64,000 nt of DNA from Leptolyngbya boryana PCC 6306. GTDB taxonomy: Bacteria; Cyanobacteriota; Cyanobacteriia; Leptolyngbyales; Leptolyngbyaceae. Position 1 is the first letter of the stretch. Every line of letters begins with the position of its first letter. The notes beneath the pieces are model-generated. The model was not told the origin of the DNA and searched no databases. It saw only the letters and a program-made list of their open reading frames with translations. A program made the translations under genes and the position numbers. Below, one piece after another: positions 1 to 8,284 of this stretch. The stretch lies in assembly GCF_000353285.1 (NCBI RefSeq), contig NZ_KB731324.1, positions 5,536,577 through 5,600,576 on the forward strand, given 5' to 3'.

Positions 1-54
1 GTGAGTTTCTGAATAATTTAGGGTTTGAGCTACGTTAATTTAGAGGTTTTTCAG

Positions 55-864
55 ATGGTTACTACCTACGATCCGACTTTATTTCAGGGCGCAGCTTCGT
101 ACTATGTGCGCTATCGATCTCGCTATCCTCAAAGTCTATTTGATCGAATCGCCGATCACTTTCAACTCAGCCCTCAAGAACGCCTGTTAGATCTTGGCTG
201 TGGAGCAGGATTAGTTGCAATTCCATTTAGCGATCGCTTTCGGGAAGTCGTCGCGATTGATCCCGATGCTGACATGCTCAAAGAAGCTCAGGCAGAAGCA
301 GAAAGAACAGGGGTCAATAACATTCACTGGATTCACGATCGGGCAGAATCGCTTTCTGAAGAACTTGGTCAATTTCGACTGGCAACATTTGGGCGATCGT
401 TTCACTGGATGCAGCGGGAACTCGTTGCGGAAAAATTGCGATCGCTGCTCACTGATGATGGCGGAATTGTCATTCTCAAAACGGGCGATGATCCCTGGAA
501 TAGTCAGCTACCTTGGAAGAAAACAGCAATTTCTGTAGTCAAGCGATGGCTTGGAGATCAGCGGCGCACAGGGCAAGCAGGACAGGGCACCTGGAAATCT
601 CTAGACGTGCCTCATGATGTGGTGTTAGAGACAGCAGGATTTACACAGCACACTACGATCGAAGTCACTTTTGAGAAAACCTGGACAGTGGATTCGTATT
701 TAGGTTACCTCTATTCAACCGCGTTCGCGCTTCCTTCTTTTTTTGGGGAGAACCGCGAAGAATTTGAGGCAGATCTCAAAAAATCATTGTTTGAGATTGA
801 ATCATCTGGCAACTTCACTGAAGTACTATCTGCTGCTGCACTGATTGCGCAAAAAAGTAAGTAA
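55..864 (+). CDS. class I SAM-dependent methyltransferase
   Basis: A 269-residue protein with a Methyltransferase_11/25-type fold: motif I reads LLDLGCGAGLVAIPF at about residues 44-58, followed by the acidic VVAIDPDADML loop that would bind SAM. The substrate is unknown. I chose the ATG at 55 because TAGAGG lies eight bases upstream; the frame is also open to 25. It has only two internal Met and one Cys. It sits 38 bases before an SsuA-like lipoprotein gene and probably shares its transcript. Yeast/bacterial trans-aconitate-type methyltransferases have the same general layout, so the substrate cannot be inferred. Confidence 0.85.
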   Translation: MVTTYDPTLFQGAASYYVRYRSRYPQSLFDRIADHFQLSPQERLLDLGCGAGLVAIPFSDRFREVVAIDPDADMLKEAQAEAERTGVNNIHWIHDRAESLSEELGQFRLATFGRSFHWMQRELVAEKLRSLLTDDGGIVILKTGDDPWNSQLPWKKTAISVVKRWLGDQRRTGQAGQGTWKSLDVPHDVVLETAGFTQHTTIEVTFEKTWTVDSYLGYLYSTAFALPSFFGENREEFEADLKKSLFEIESSGNFTEVLSAAALIAQKSK

Positions 865-902
865 TTCGTCTTCAATTATCTATCTATCTTGGAGTTTGTA
901 CA

Positions 903-1991
903 ATGAGATCAAGAATTAAGATCCATCGTCGTCAGTTTGTTCGCATTGTGCTGCCTGGTTTAGTCGGAGTTTCAACCGCAGCATTGGGCAGTTGTGGCAA
1001 GCCAGCTTCGACTGTCTCTAGTTCTCCCAATGCAGCAACTAATATTGCTGCCAATACTGGCTCTAGCATCGGCTCTGGAATCAAAACGAAGGTAATTCGC
1101 CTAGGCTTTCAGCAAGCAGGAGACTTAGTAAAAGTTACCGGGGTCTTAGAGAAACGATTAGAGCCATTAGGTGTCAAAGTTGAGTGGGCACAATTTGTCC
1201 AAGGTCCACAACTCATGGAAGCAATGAATGTGGATAAGATCGACTTAGGATCAGTTGGTGAAACGCCGCCTATTTTTGCTCAAGCAGCGGGAGCACAAAT
1301 CGTTTATGTTGTCGGCTCAAAAACCACGCCCCAAACTGGAAAAAGCAGTATTATCGCTGTTCCGCCGGAGTCTCCCATCCAAAAAATTGAAGATATCAAA
1401 GGACAAGAAGTTTATTTTCAGAAAGCTTCAGCCTCTCACTACTTTATCTTGGTCGCACTAAAAGAAGCAGGACTAAGCATCAAAGATATCAAAGTCAGAA
1501 GTATCCCCAATGTAGAAGCACGAGCCGCATTTATTGAAGGTAAAGTACCTGTATGGGTGTCGGGCGATCCTCACTACGCGATCGCAGAAAAGCTCGGTCG
1601 AATTCGGGTGCTTCGAGATTCCGTCGGAACGAACTCGCCCGGTGGTTACTATGTCGGTCGGCGAAAGTTTGCTGAGGAAAATCCTGAATTGCTTAAGATT
1701 GTCATTGAAGAGATTGACAAAATTGAGCAGTGGGCAGAGGCAAATCGAACCGATGCAGCTAAGCTCATTGCACCCGAACAAAAACTTGATTTAGATGTCA
1801 TGCAGAAAGTGATTGATCGGCGCACATTTGGACGCAGAGCGATTAGCCCAGACCTGATTAGGGATCAGCAACGTGTCGTCGATGTGTTCTTTGAAAATGC
1901 GTTGATTCCTAAGAGGGTCAATGTTCAAGATGCATTGTTACCCTCTGATCTCTATGCTGCAATCACGCCACAAAACATCAGCCAACGCTAA
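903..1991 (+). CDS. SsuA/NrtA-like substrate-binding lipoprotein (sulfonate type)
   Basis: A 362-residue periplasmic binding protein of the aliphatic sulfonate/nitrate/taurine ABC family. The N-terminus has a twin-arginine-like motif (RRQFVRI, about residue 9) and a lipobox ending at Cys (LGSC), so it is probably a membrane-anchored lipoprotein. The body carries the family signature GSVGETPPIFAQAAGA and a VWVSGDPHYA segment near the ligand site. It resembles the second SsuA-like protein of this window (26862-27947) along its whole length. No permease or ATPase gene lies beside it. It contains three internal Met and a single Cys, the lipid-anchor residue. The ligand (sulfonate, taurine or sulfate ester) is inferred from the neighbourhood. 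Confidence 0.85.
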   Translation: MRSRIKIHRRQFVRIVLPGLVGVSTAALGSCGKPASTVSSSPNAATNIAANTGSSIGSGIKTKVIRLGFQQAGDLVKVTGVLEKRLEPLGVKVEWAQFVQGPQLMEAMNVDKIDLGSVGETPPIFAQAAGAQIVYVVGSKTTPQTGKSSIIAVPPESPIQKIEDIKGQEVYFQKASASHYFILVALKEAGLSIKDIKVRSIPNVEARAAFIEGKVPVWVSGDPHYAIAEKLGRIRVLRDSVGTNSPGGYYVGRRKFAEENPELLKIVIEEIDKIEQWAEANRTDAAKLIAPEQKLDLDVMQKVIDRRTFGRRAISPDLIRDQQRVVDVFFENALIPKRVNVQDALLPSDLYAAITPQNISQR

Positions 1992-2157
1992 GAATAGCAA
2001 GCTAGACATTGCGAGTTCTGGGTAGAGCTTTGAAGAAATTGAATCTCAGCTATCGCTGCACTCTGGTAAAGGTTTTGGACAAGTTTAGAGCAAATTGATT
2101 AAAAACTCCGGTTTAACGGTAGATTTTTCGGTGTTTGATGCCTGTTTATGAGAGAAT

Positions 2158-2188
2158 GGCGTGAGAATACACTTTTCACGCCTTTGTT
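2158..2188 (+). terminator. probable rho-independent terminator after the SsuA-like gene
   Basis: The arms GGCGTGA (2158-2164) and TCACGCC (2176-2182) pair perfectly around an 11-base loop and are followed by TTTGTT. It separates the SsuA-like gene from the next operon. The U-run is short, so strength is uncertain. Confidence 0.5.
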
Positions 2189-2248
2189 GAATGACTCCTT
2201 TTGAGAAGAATCAACAACCTAAGCTCTTTATGACACGAGGATCAATCT

Positions 2249-2479
2249 ATGAAACTCAGCACTTGGACAGCAAGAATTTTCGCAATGTTGGCAACTTTCA
2301 CGGTGTTTTCAGCGCTTGCTCAGAGCGGGGTCGCAATTTTTCTCTTTTCCCCTAGCTTCACTCTCCATATCTCTAATCTTCCCCAAGTCCAGATCGCTAG
2401 TTGCTATCCTACAGAGCCAGAACCGAGTCCCTCTCCTACTCCGAGTCCTGCTCCGGCTCCAAAATTTCAGCTTATATAG
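2249..2479 (+). CDS. small secreted proline-rich protein, unknown function
   Basis: A 76-residue protein starting with ATG, with GAGG nine bases upstream. Residues 1-25 form a good signal peptide (Lys, then a hydrophobic run, then ALAQS). The mature part has one Cys and ends in a Pro/Ser repeat of the type EPSPSPTPSPAPAP. It lies 18 bases before the YeeE-type transporter gene and is probably co-transcribed, so it may be an envelope accessory of that transporter. I do not recognise a family, and a role is not supported beyond the gene order. Confidence 0.55.
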   Translation: MKLSTWTARIFAMLATFTVFSALAQSGVAIFLFSPSFTLHISNLPQVQIASCYPTEPEPSPSPTPSPAPAPKFQLI

Positions 2480-2497
2480 ATTTAGCAGGATTGACCT

Positions 2498-3664
2498 ATG
2501 AGCAGTGTTGAACTTTCTCTACCGCGCTCGTCGCAACCTCGCCCACAGCGGTTAGGCGTGCTGGTAATTTTAGCGATCGCAGTTGCCGCTGCAATCGGAC
2601 TGACTTTGTTTGGATGGCGGCAGAGCGTTTTATTTCTGATTGGTGGATTGTTTGGAATCAGCTTGTATCATGCAAGTTTCGGTTTTGCTTCTGCTTATCG
2701 GAGACTCTTTGTTTATGGCGATGTGAATGGAGTCTTGTCTCAAGTTTTGATGCTTGCGATCGCGACTGTGTTGTTTGTACCGTTCCTCGCAACTGGGTCT
2801 TTCTTGGGACAACCGATTGAAGGAGCCGTTGCACCCGTTGCTGTTCAAGGCGCGATTGGAGCATTTCTATTTGGGATTGGAATGCAATTAGGGAGCGGGT
2901 GCGCTTGTGGAACGCTATACACGATCGGGGGTGGCAGTAGCGGTATGGTGTTGACATTGCTGACATTTGGAATTGGTTCTTTCTGGGCAAGTCTCACTGG
3001 AGGTGTTTGGGCAGGATTGCCGAGATTGAATCCAATTTCTTTGGTTAACACTTGGGGTTGGGCTGGTGGTGCAATTCAGCTCGCAGTCTTGGGATTGATT
3101 GCGTTTGTGCTTTGGAAGCGACGGGATACGACTCCCTCTGTGCAGCGATCGTTCTCATTGCTGTATGGTCCTTGGTCGTTGGTTTGGGGCGCGATCGCGC
3201 TTGCTGTTCTAAACTGGTTGACGCTACTTGTTGCTGGAAGACCTTGGGGCGTGACCTGGGGCTTTACGCTCTGGACAGCGAAGATCGCTCAATTCTTAGG
3301 GTGGAATCCAGCAGCGAGTGCATTTTGGAGTAAAGGATTTGGAGCAGACGCTTTACAAAAAAGTGTCTTCGCAGATCCAATTTCTGTGACTAATTTCGGT
3401 GTGATTGTAGGAGCCGCACTCGCAGCAACTTTAGCAGGAAAGTTAGCAGTTAAAAAACCTCAATCAAGGTTAGCGATCGCGGCTGCGTTGATCGGCGGTT
3501 TGATGATGGGCTATGGTGCAAGGCTTGCATTTGGTTGTAATGTTGGTGCTTACTTTGGCGGGATTGCATCAACTAGCTTACATGGTTGGCTTTGGATTGT
3601 GTTTGCGCTCTTGGGGACGGGAATTGGCGTGAAGGTGCGATCGCTGTTTCAACTCTCAAATTAA
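2498..3664 (+). CDS. YeeE/YedE-type sulfur (thiosulfate) transporter
   Basis: A 388-residue polytopic membrane protein with about ten hydrophobic segments. It has the two Cys-centred family motifs: GSGCACGTLYTIGGG at about residues 131-145 and LAFGCNVGAYFGG in the C-terminal half. In characterised YeeE/TsuA proteins the conserved cysteines relay thiosulfate through the membrane, so thiosulfate or related sulfane sulfur is the likely substrate. The start ATG follows AGGA. It is flanked by a small secreted protein and a TPR lipoprotein-like gene, and by SsuA-like and Uma2 genes further out, which fits a sulfur-acquisition operon. Confidence 0.85.
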   Translation: MSSVELSLPRSSQPRPQRLGVLVILAIAVAAAIGLTLFGWRQSVLFLIGGLFGISLYHASFGFASAYRRLFVYGDVNGVLSQVLMLAIATVLFVPFLATGSFLGQPIEGAVAPVAVQGAIGAFLFGIGMQLGSGCACGTLYTIGGGSSGMVLTLLTFGIGSFWASLTGGVWAGLPRLNPISLVNTWGWAGGAIQLAVLGLIAFVLWKRRDTTPSVQRSFSLLYGPWSLVWGAIALAVLNWLTLLVAGRPWGVTWGFTLWTAKIAQFLGWNPAASAFWSKGFGADALQKSVFADPISVTNFGVIVGAALAATLAGKLAVKKPQSRLAIAAALIGGLMMGYGARLAFGCNVGAYFGGIASTSLHGWLWIVFALLGTGIGVKVRSLFQLSN

Positions 3665-3666
3665 TC

Positions 3667-5178
3667 ATGCGATGGATTGTCCTGTTGGCGATGATATTAG
3701 GCTTGTTGATAGCTCCGGTAGGGAGCTTTCTGCCTGGTGCTCACCACAGGACAAGTCACACCATTTCTACAGGTTCAGTGCTTGCCCAGTACTATTTTAA
3801 TCAAGGATTATTCTTTGCTTACGGTTTCAATTATGCAGAAGCTTATCGATCGTTTCAGACCGCTGTAAAGCTCGATTCTCATTGTGCGATGTGCTACTGG
3901 GGAATGGCTTATGTGTTGGGTTCAAATATCAATACTGAAATGCCAACAGATCGAATGCCACTCGCTTGGGAAACGGTGCAGAAAGCGGTTTCACTCCAAA
4001 ATACGGTTACTTTAGCAGAACGGACATATATTCAAGCATTATCAAAGCGATATACAGCTAGTTTGAACTACGATCGCGCTTCTCTCAATCTTGCTTATGC
4101 CAATGCAATGCGCGAAGTTGCTCAGAGCTATCCGGCTGATTTAGATGCCGCAACACTCTTCGCTGAAGCTTTGATGGATACTACGCCTTGGAACTATTGG
4201 CAGAACAATGGCAAGCCAAAACCAGAGGGGCAAGAAATTCTTGACACACTGCAATCCGTTCTAGAACAAGATCGCAACCACATCGGAGCATTACATTTCT
4301 ACATTCATGCAGTAGAAGAAAAGCATCCAGAACTCGCGATCGCGGTTGCGGATCGACTGCGGGATTTACATCTTCCGCTGGGGCATCTCGTTCATATGCC
4401 GTCTCACATCTATCTAAGAGTTGGGCGCTATCAAGATGCAGTGCGAAGTAATCAAGACGCGATCGCAGTTGACCAAAAAACACGAACGCAGAATGGGATT
4501 TACCGATTCGCTTACATGCCGCACAATCAGCACTTTCTCTGGTACGCGGCTACACTCGCCGGAGAACAACAGATCGCGCTTCAAGCTGCGGAACAGACTG
4601 CAAAACTGGTTGATCCCAATTTGCTACGAAAACCAGGTTATGGAACCTTGCAACACTATTTGTCGATTCCTCTGTATGCTTGGGTCAAATTTGGACAATG
4701 GAATAAAATTCTTGTTCAACCTGCTCCTGAAGCTGATTTAGCTTATCCTACAGGCGTTTGGCACTATGCGCGAGGATTAGCATGGGCACATCAAAATGAG
4801 GTGCAGAAAACAGAAATAGAACTAAAACAATTAAGAGCGATCGCGTTGAGTCCAGCTCTAAATGGCGTAACAATTTGGGATGTGAACACTACGGCAGATT
4901 TGCTAGAAATTGGGTCTGAAGTTTTAGCAGCAGAGATTGCGTCAAGATGGGGAGAGATTGAGCCAGCGATCGAATGGTTGAGAAGTGCGATCGCGAAAGA
5001 AGATCAACTTACCTATGATGAGCCTGCGCCTTGGCATTCTCCAGTGCGGCAATCGTTGGGTGCTTTGTTGCTGGTGCAGAAGCGATCGGTAGAAGCGGCA
5101 CAAGTATTTCGAGAAGATTTGGCAATCTATCCGAATAATGTTTGGTCGCTTCAAGGATTGGCACGTAGTTTGAAGTGA
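3667..5178 (+). CDS. secreted TPR-repeat protein
   Basis: A protein of about 503 residues starting at ATG 3667, two bases after the preceding stop; an in-frame start at 3586 would overlap the transporter gene and is less likely. It begins with a signal peptide (MRWIVLLAMILGLLIAPVGS). TPR-like helical repeats follow, e.g. YYFNQGLFFAYGFNYAEAYRSF near the N-terminus and a clear repeat pair at the C-terminus (VEAAQVFREDLAIYPNNVWS). A Cys-containing CAMCYWGMAY segment occurs near residue 80. It is probably exported to the periplasm and co-transcribed with the YeeE-type transporter. No catalytic function is visible. Confidence 0.75.
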   Translation: MRWIVLLAMILGLLIAPVGSFLPGAHHRTSHTISTGSVLAQYYFNQGLFFAYGFNYAEAYRSFQTAVKLDSHCAMCYWGMAYVLGSNINTEMPTDRMPLAWETVQKAVSLQNTVTLAERTYIQALSKRYTASLNYDRASLNLAYANAMREVAQSYPADLDAATLFAEALMDTTPWNYWQNNGKPKPEGQEILDTLQSVLEQDRNHIGALHFYIHAVEEKHPELAIAVADRLRDLHLPLGHLVHMPSHIYLRVGRYQDAVRSNQDAIAVDQKTRTQNGIYRFAYMPHNQHFLWYAATLAGEQQIALQAAEQTAKLVDPNLLRKPGYGTLQHYLSIPLYAWVKFGQWNKILVQPAPEADLAYPTGVWHYARGLAWAHQNEVQKTEIELKQLRAIALSPALNGVTIWDVNTTADLLEIGSEVLAAEIASRWGEIEPAIEWLRSAIAKEDQLTYDEPAPWHSPVRQSLGALLLVQKRSVEAAQVFREDLAIYPNNVWSLQGLARSLK

Positions 5179-5255
5179 ATGGTGATTTAAGGTATCGCGA
5201 CAGCTGCGTATATCATGAAAGAATCAACCAGAGCCGTGGAAGTTGAAACCTCGCC

Positions 5256-5834
5256 ATGACACAGGCACTCGAACAGCGAATCTATACTCCTGAAGAGTAT
5301 CTTGAGCTTGAACTGGCTTCTGAGACTCGCAGCGAATACTGCAATGGAGAAATAATTCCGATGACCGGAGGGACTCCTGATCACAATGAGTTGGCAATTA
5401 ACCTCGCATCCTTGCTGAAATCTACTCTGCGAGGAAAGCCTTATCGCATTTTTGCGACAGATCAACGGCTTTGGATTCCTGCTCGCAATCTCTACACTTA
5501 TCCTGATGTAATGGTAACTGAAAAGCCTTTACAACTTCAGACCGGGCGAACTGATACGGTGATTAATCCCTGCTTCATCGCTGAAGTGCTATCTAAATCA
5601 ACGCAAGATTATGATCACGGGGATAAGTTTTCTGCTTACCGCACGATCGAGAGCTTCCGCGAATATTTGATGATTGATCAATACAGCGTTCACATCGAAC
5701 ACTACGTTAAAACGGCTGCCCATCAATGGCTACTCTCCGAATATGACGATCCGAGTGTCACGTTGACTTTGAGAACGTTTGACGCTCAAATCCAAATCGC
5801 TGCGCTTTATGAGAATATCGAGTTTGATCGTTGA
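5256..5834 (+). CDS. Uma2 family (DUF820) putative endonuclease
   Basis: A 192-residue member of the Uma2/DUF820 family, which has a PD-(D/E)XK nuclease-like fold and is heavily expanded in cyanobacteria. Typical blocks are YTPEEYLELE at the N-terminus, RSEYCNGEII, and the TYPDVMVT and IAEVLSKSTQDYDHGDK blocks that contain the predicted catalytic acidic and lysine residues. The length is usual for the family. The biological role of these proteins is not established. Confidence 0.85.
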   Translation: MTQALEQRIYTPEEYLELELASETRSEYCNGEIIPMTGGTPDHNELAINLASLLKSTLRGKPYRIFATDQRLWIPARNLYTYPDVMVTEKPLQLQTGRTDTVINPCFIAEVLSKSTQDYDHGDKFSAYRTIESFREYLMIDQYSVHIEHYVKTAAHQWLLSEYDDPSVTLTLRTFDAQIQIAALYENIEFDR

Positions 5835-5964
5835 TAGAACTTAAGCACCAGCTTTGGAAGCTCAAATGCGAAGTGAACGAGAAGCCTATCAAGAGGGTTG
5901 AGGCACCTGTGGAACATCCTGAAATCACCGAATAACAACGCAATCTCGAAGGAAACGCAACCCA

Positions 5965-6350
5965 ATGAGCCAAATTCAGGCACTCCACCAACATGCAATG
6001 GATTTAGCTGAAGCAGCAGCAGTCGCCCGTTAGGTGAGACTGAACAGGCTGTACAATTGACGCGACAAGCGTTTGAACAAGAAGCCGAAGCTGCATCGCT
6101 CATTGCCGAAACTCTTGATGCGGAACCGACTCGTTCTGTGCTTCATTGCAGTGCTGCATCGCTCGCGATCGAATCTGGCGAATTCCAAACCGCAGAACGT
6201 CTGATTGCGATCACGTTATCCGGGAACCCACGACCAGAAATCGCGGAAGAACTCAAGGATTTATTCATCCAAATCAACTTAAACCAATATTTGAAGCGTC
6301 AGGGTATCGATCTCGATATCAATGAATTGCGAGAGTTGGTCAATCAATAA
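5965..6350 (+). pseudogene. frameshifted small cyanobacterial protein (unknown function)
   Basis: Two reading frames together make one protein. The first starts at ATG 5965 (MSQIQALHQHAMDLAEAAAVAR) and hits TAG at 6031. The second frame continues directly as GETEQAVQLTRQAFEQEA and runs to 6350. Insertion of one base near 6031 would join them as AVARLGETEQAV. The joined product has the helical pattern of a small cyanobacterial family with the core AEPTRSVLHCSAASLAIE. The gene is therefore either a recent pseudogene or a sequencing indel. Function is unknown. Confidence 0.6.
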
Positions 6351-6841
6351 CGCAAATCGCCAAGATGCCTGTGAAGGTGGGTTGACTGTTGATCGTCGAT
6401 TTACCTGCAAGCCGAAGAAAAAATAAATGAGAAAACTCCGAAGCGATCGATTAATTGCGATCGAGAATCAAGCTTCGACATACATTTAGGAGTCAGGGAT
6501 CAGACTTTAGCTCCTGTGTTTTCAGTTGCTTATTCCTTAACTCAAAGGCAACCTCAGAAATAGATGGTAAAGATTTACTGAAGGAATAGAAATTCGCTTC
6601 ATCAACAAGGTTATTATCCAAACTACACATCCGTATAACGTGCCGTATACGGGTGTTATACGGCTATTCGTCTGCCTAATCACCCATTTTGGGATGTTAT
6701 CCAGGATAGAAAGGGCTGGATCTGTCTAAAAATAAGTTAGACAGCAAAATCAAGCGGAGTATAAGCTTGTTAAGCATGCATAGAGGAGATCCTTAAGATT
6801 CGGTATTGATTTAATTAATCTTCTCTTCAAAGGCGGTTTAA
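6351..6841. other. AT-rich intergenic region
   Basis: A 491-base stretch without a convincing gene. It contains a nested palindrome at 6631-6663, described separately, and becomes AT-rich towards the pentapeptide-repeat gene that follows. Confidence 0.5.
6631..6663. promoter_or_regulatory. nested palindrome, operator-like
   Basis: Outer arms CCGTATAAC (6631-6639) and GTTATACGG (6655-6663) form a perfect inverted repeat. Between them lies a second perfect palindrome, CCGTATACGG (6643-6652). The half-site CCGTATA occurs three times in 33 bases. It lies about 180 bases upstream of the pentapeptide-repeat gene. This looks like a multi-site operator for a dimeric regulator, but no regulator gene is adjacent. 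Confidence 0.4.
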
Positions 6842-8164
6842 ATGTCCAATAATCAATGCTTGGTTGATATTCTCAAGAAAGGTAGTGGATACTGGAATTC
6901 TTGGCGTTTAGAAAATCCTGAGAAAAAGCTTATTGTTGGAAATATAAATTTCCGAGGACAAGATCTTAATGGCTTAGATTTACAGGGCGCAAACCTTAAT
7001 GGCATAGACTTTAGTGGTGCAAATCTTCGTGAGATAAATCTTCAGCAAGCTAATCTTTTTCAAGCTGACTTTAGAGAAACTAGCCTTGAAGATGTTGATT
7101 TTAGTTCTTCTAATCTAACTAATGCTTATCTGAACAATTTGGATCTTCGTGGTACTAAATTTCTAGCAGCCCAACTTGACGGTGCAAATCTTCAAAAGAG
7201 TAACTTGCAAGGTGTTAATTTAGAGAGAACTTTGTCACGAGGGACAAACTTTTACGAGGCAAATTTAGAGAAATCCCATTTTTATCAAGCAGCACTTCAT
7301 CAAGCAGATCTAAGTTTTGCAAAACTTAATTCCGCGAATCTTGTTCAAGCAGGACTTATCAGATCAGATCTTAGCAATTCAGATCTAAGTGAAGCAGACT
7401 TAACTGAGGCAGAATTGGTTGGAGCTTGGTTAAGAAACACAAAGTTCTGTAAGGCAAATCTCACAAGAGCTAAACTCTTGAATTCGCAACTTAGTGAAGC
7501 AGATTTTGCAAAAGCTACTTTAGTGGATTGTTGGGTGTATGGTATTTCAGCTTGGGAGATTAAAAACTTAGACACAGCAACTCAAAAGAACTTGATTATT
7601 ACTCGCGACGATGAACCAATTATTACAGTAGATGATCTGGAAATTGCTCAATTCATTCACATATTGCTGAGCAATCAGAAAATTCGTAGAGTTATTGATA
7701 CGATTACATCAAAGGTCGTGTTGATACTTGGACGTTTCACGTCCGAGAGAAAGGCTATTCTAGATGCTCTTCGTGAAGAACTCCGTAATCGAAATTATTC
7801 ATCAGTAGTTTTTGATTTTGAGAAACCTTCTGAGCGAGATTTGACTGAAACTGTATCTACCCTTGCTCATCTCTCACGATTTGTGATTGCAGATATTACA
7901 GATGCAAAGAGCATACCGCAAGAACTCCAACGAATAATACCTTCTTTACCTTCACTCCCAATTCAGCCAATCATTCTTGATTCACAACATGAGTATGCCA
8001 TGTTTAGGGACTTTGGGGCTTATCGGTCTGTTTTGCCACCTCACCGTTATCAATGTATAGAGCAGTTGATAGTTTCTCTTGATGAGAAAGTCATTGCTCC
8101 AGCGTTAGAACGGGCACAGGAAATTGCCAAACAACGTAGAGACTTTGAAGCTCATTTTAAGTGA
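6842..8164 (+). CDS. pentapeptide-repeat protein with C-terminal Rossmann-like domain
   Basis: A 440-residue protein. Residues about 35-245 are continuous A(D/N)LXX pentapeptide repeats (e.g. LQGANLNGIDFSGANL), expected to form a right-handed quadrilateral beta-helix. The C-terminal 170 residues form an alpha/beta domain beginning KVVLILGRFTSERKAILDAL and continuing SSVVFDFEKPSERDLTE, FVIADITDAKSIPQEL and QPIILDSQHEY. That order of strands and polar loops suggests a nucleotide- or NAD-binding Rossmannoid (TIR/SLOG-like) domain; this is inference. The coding sequence is noticeably more AT-rich than its neighbours and uses different codons, which suggests transfer. A defence or signalling role is possible. 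Confidence 0.75.
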   Translation: MSNNQCLVDILKKGSGYWNSWRLENPEKKLIVGNINFRGQDLNGLDLQGANLNGIDFSGANLREINLQQANLFQADFRETSLEDVDFSSSNLTNAYLNNLDLRGTKFLAAQLDGANLQKSNLQGVNLERTLSRGTNFYEANLEKSHFYQAALHQADLSFAKLNSANLVQAGLIRSDLSNSDLSEADLTEAELVGAWLRNTKFCKANLTRAKLLNSQLSEADFAKATLVDCWVYGISAWEIKNLDTATQKNLIITRDDEPIITVDDLEIAQFIHILLSNQKIRRVIDTITSKVVLILGRFTSERKAILDALREELRNRNYSSVVFDFEKPSERDLTETVSTLAHLSRFVIADITDAKSIPQELQRIIPSLPSLPIQPIILDSQHEYAMFRDFGAYRSVLPPHRYQCIEQLIVSLDEKVIAPALERAQEIAKQRRDFEAHFK

Positions 8165-8284
8165 CTTTGAATCGCGCTCTTCGGTATTGTCTAACAACCT
8201 AAAAAGTCCCGATGTAGATATGAAAGGTGCTGATAGCCGCTCAACCGGAACGTTATCCTACGCTATTTTCAGAGATCGCATCAC

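Noticed and set aside
6631-6663. Nested palindrome as an integron attC site
   Set aside because: It lacks the GTTRRRY core pattern and no integrase gene is present.
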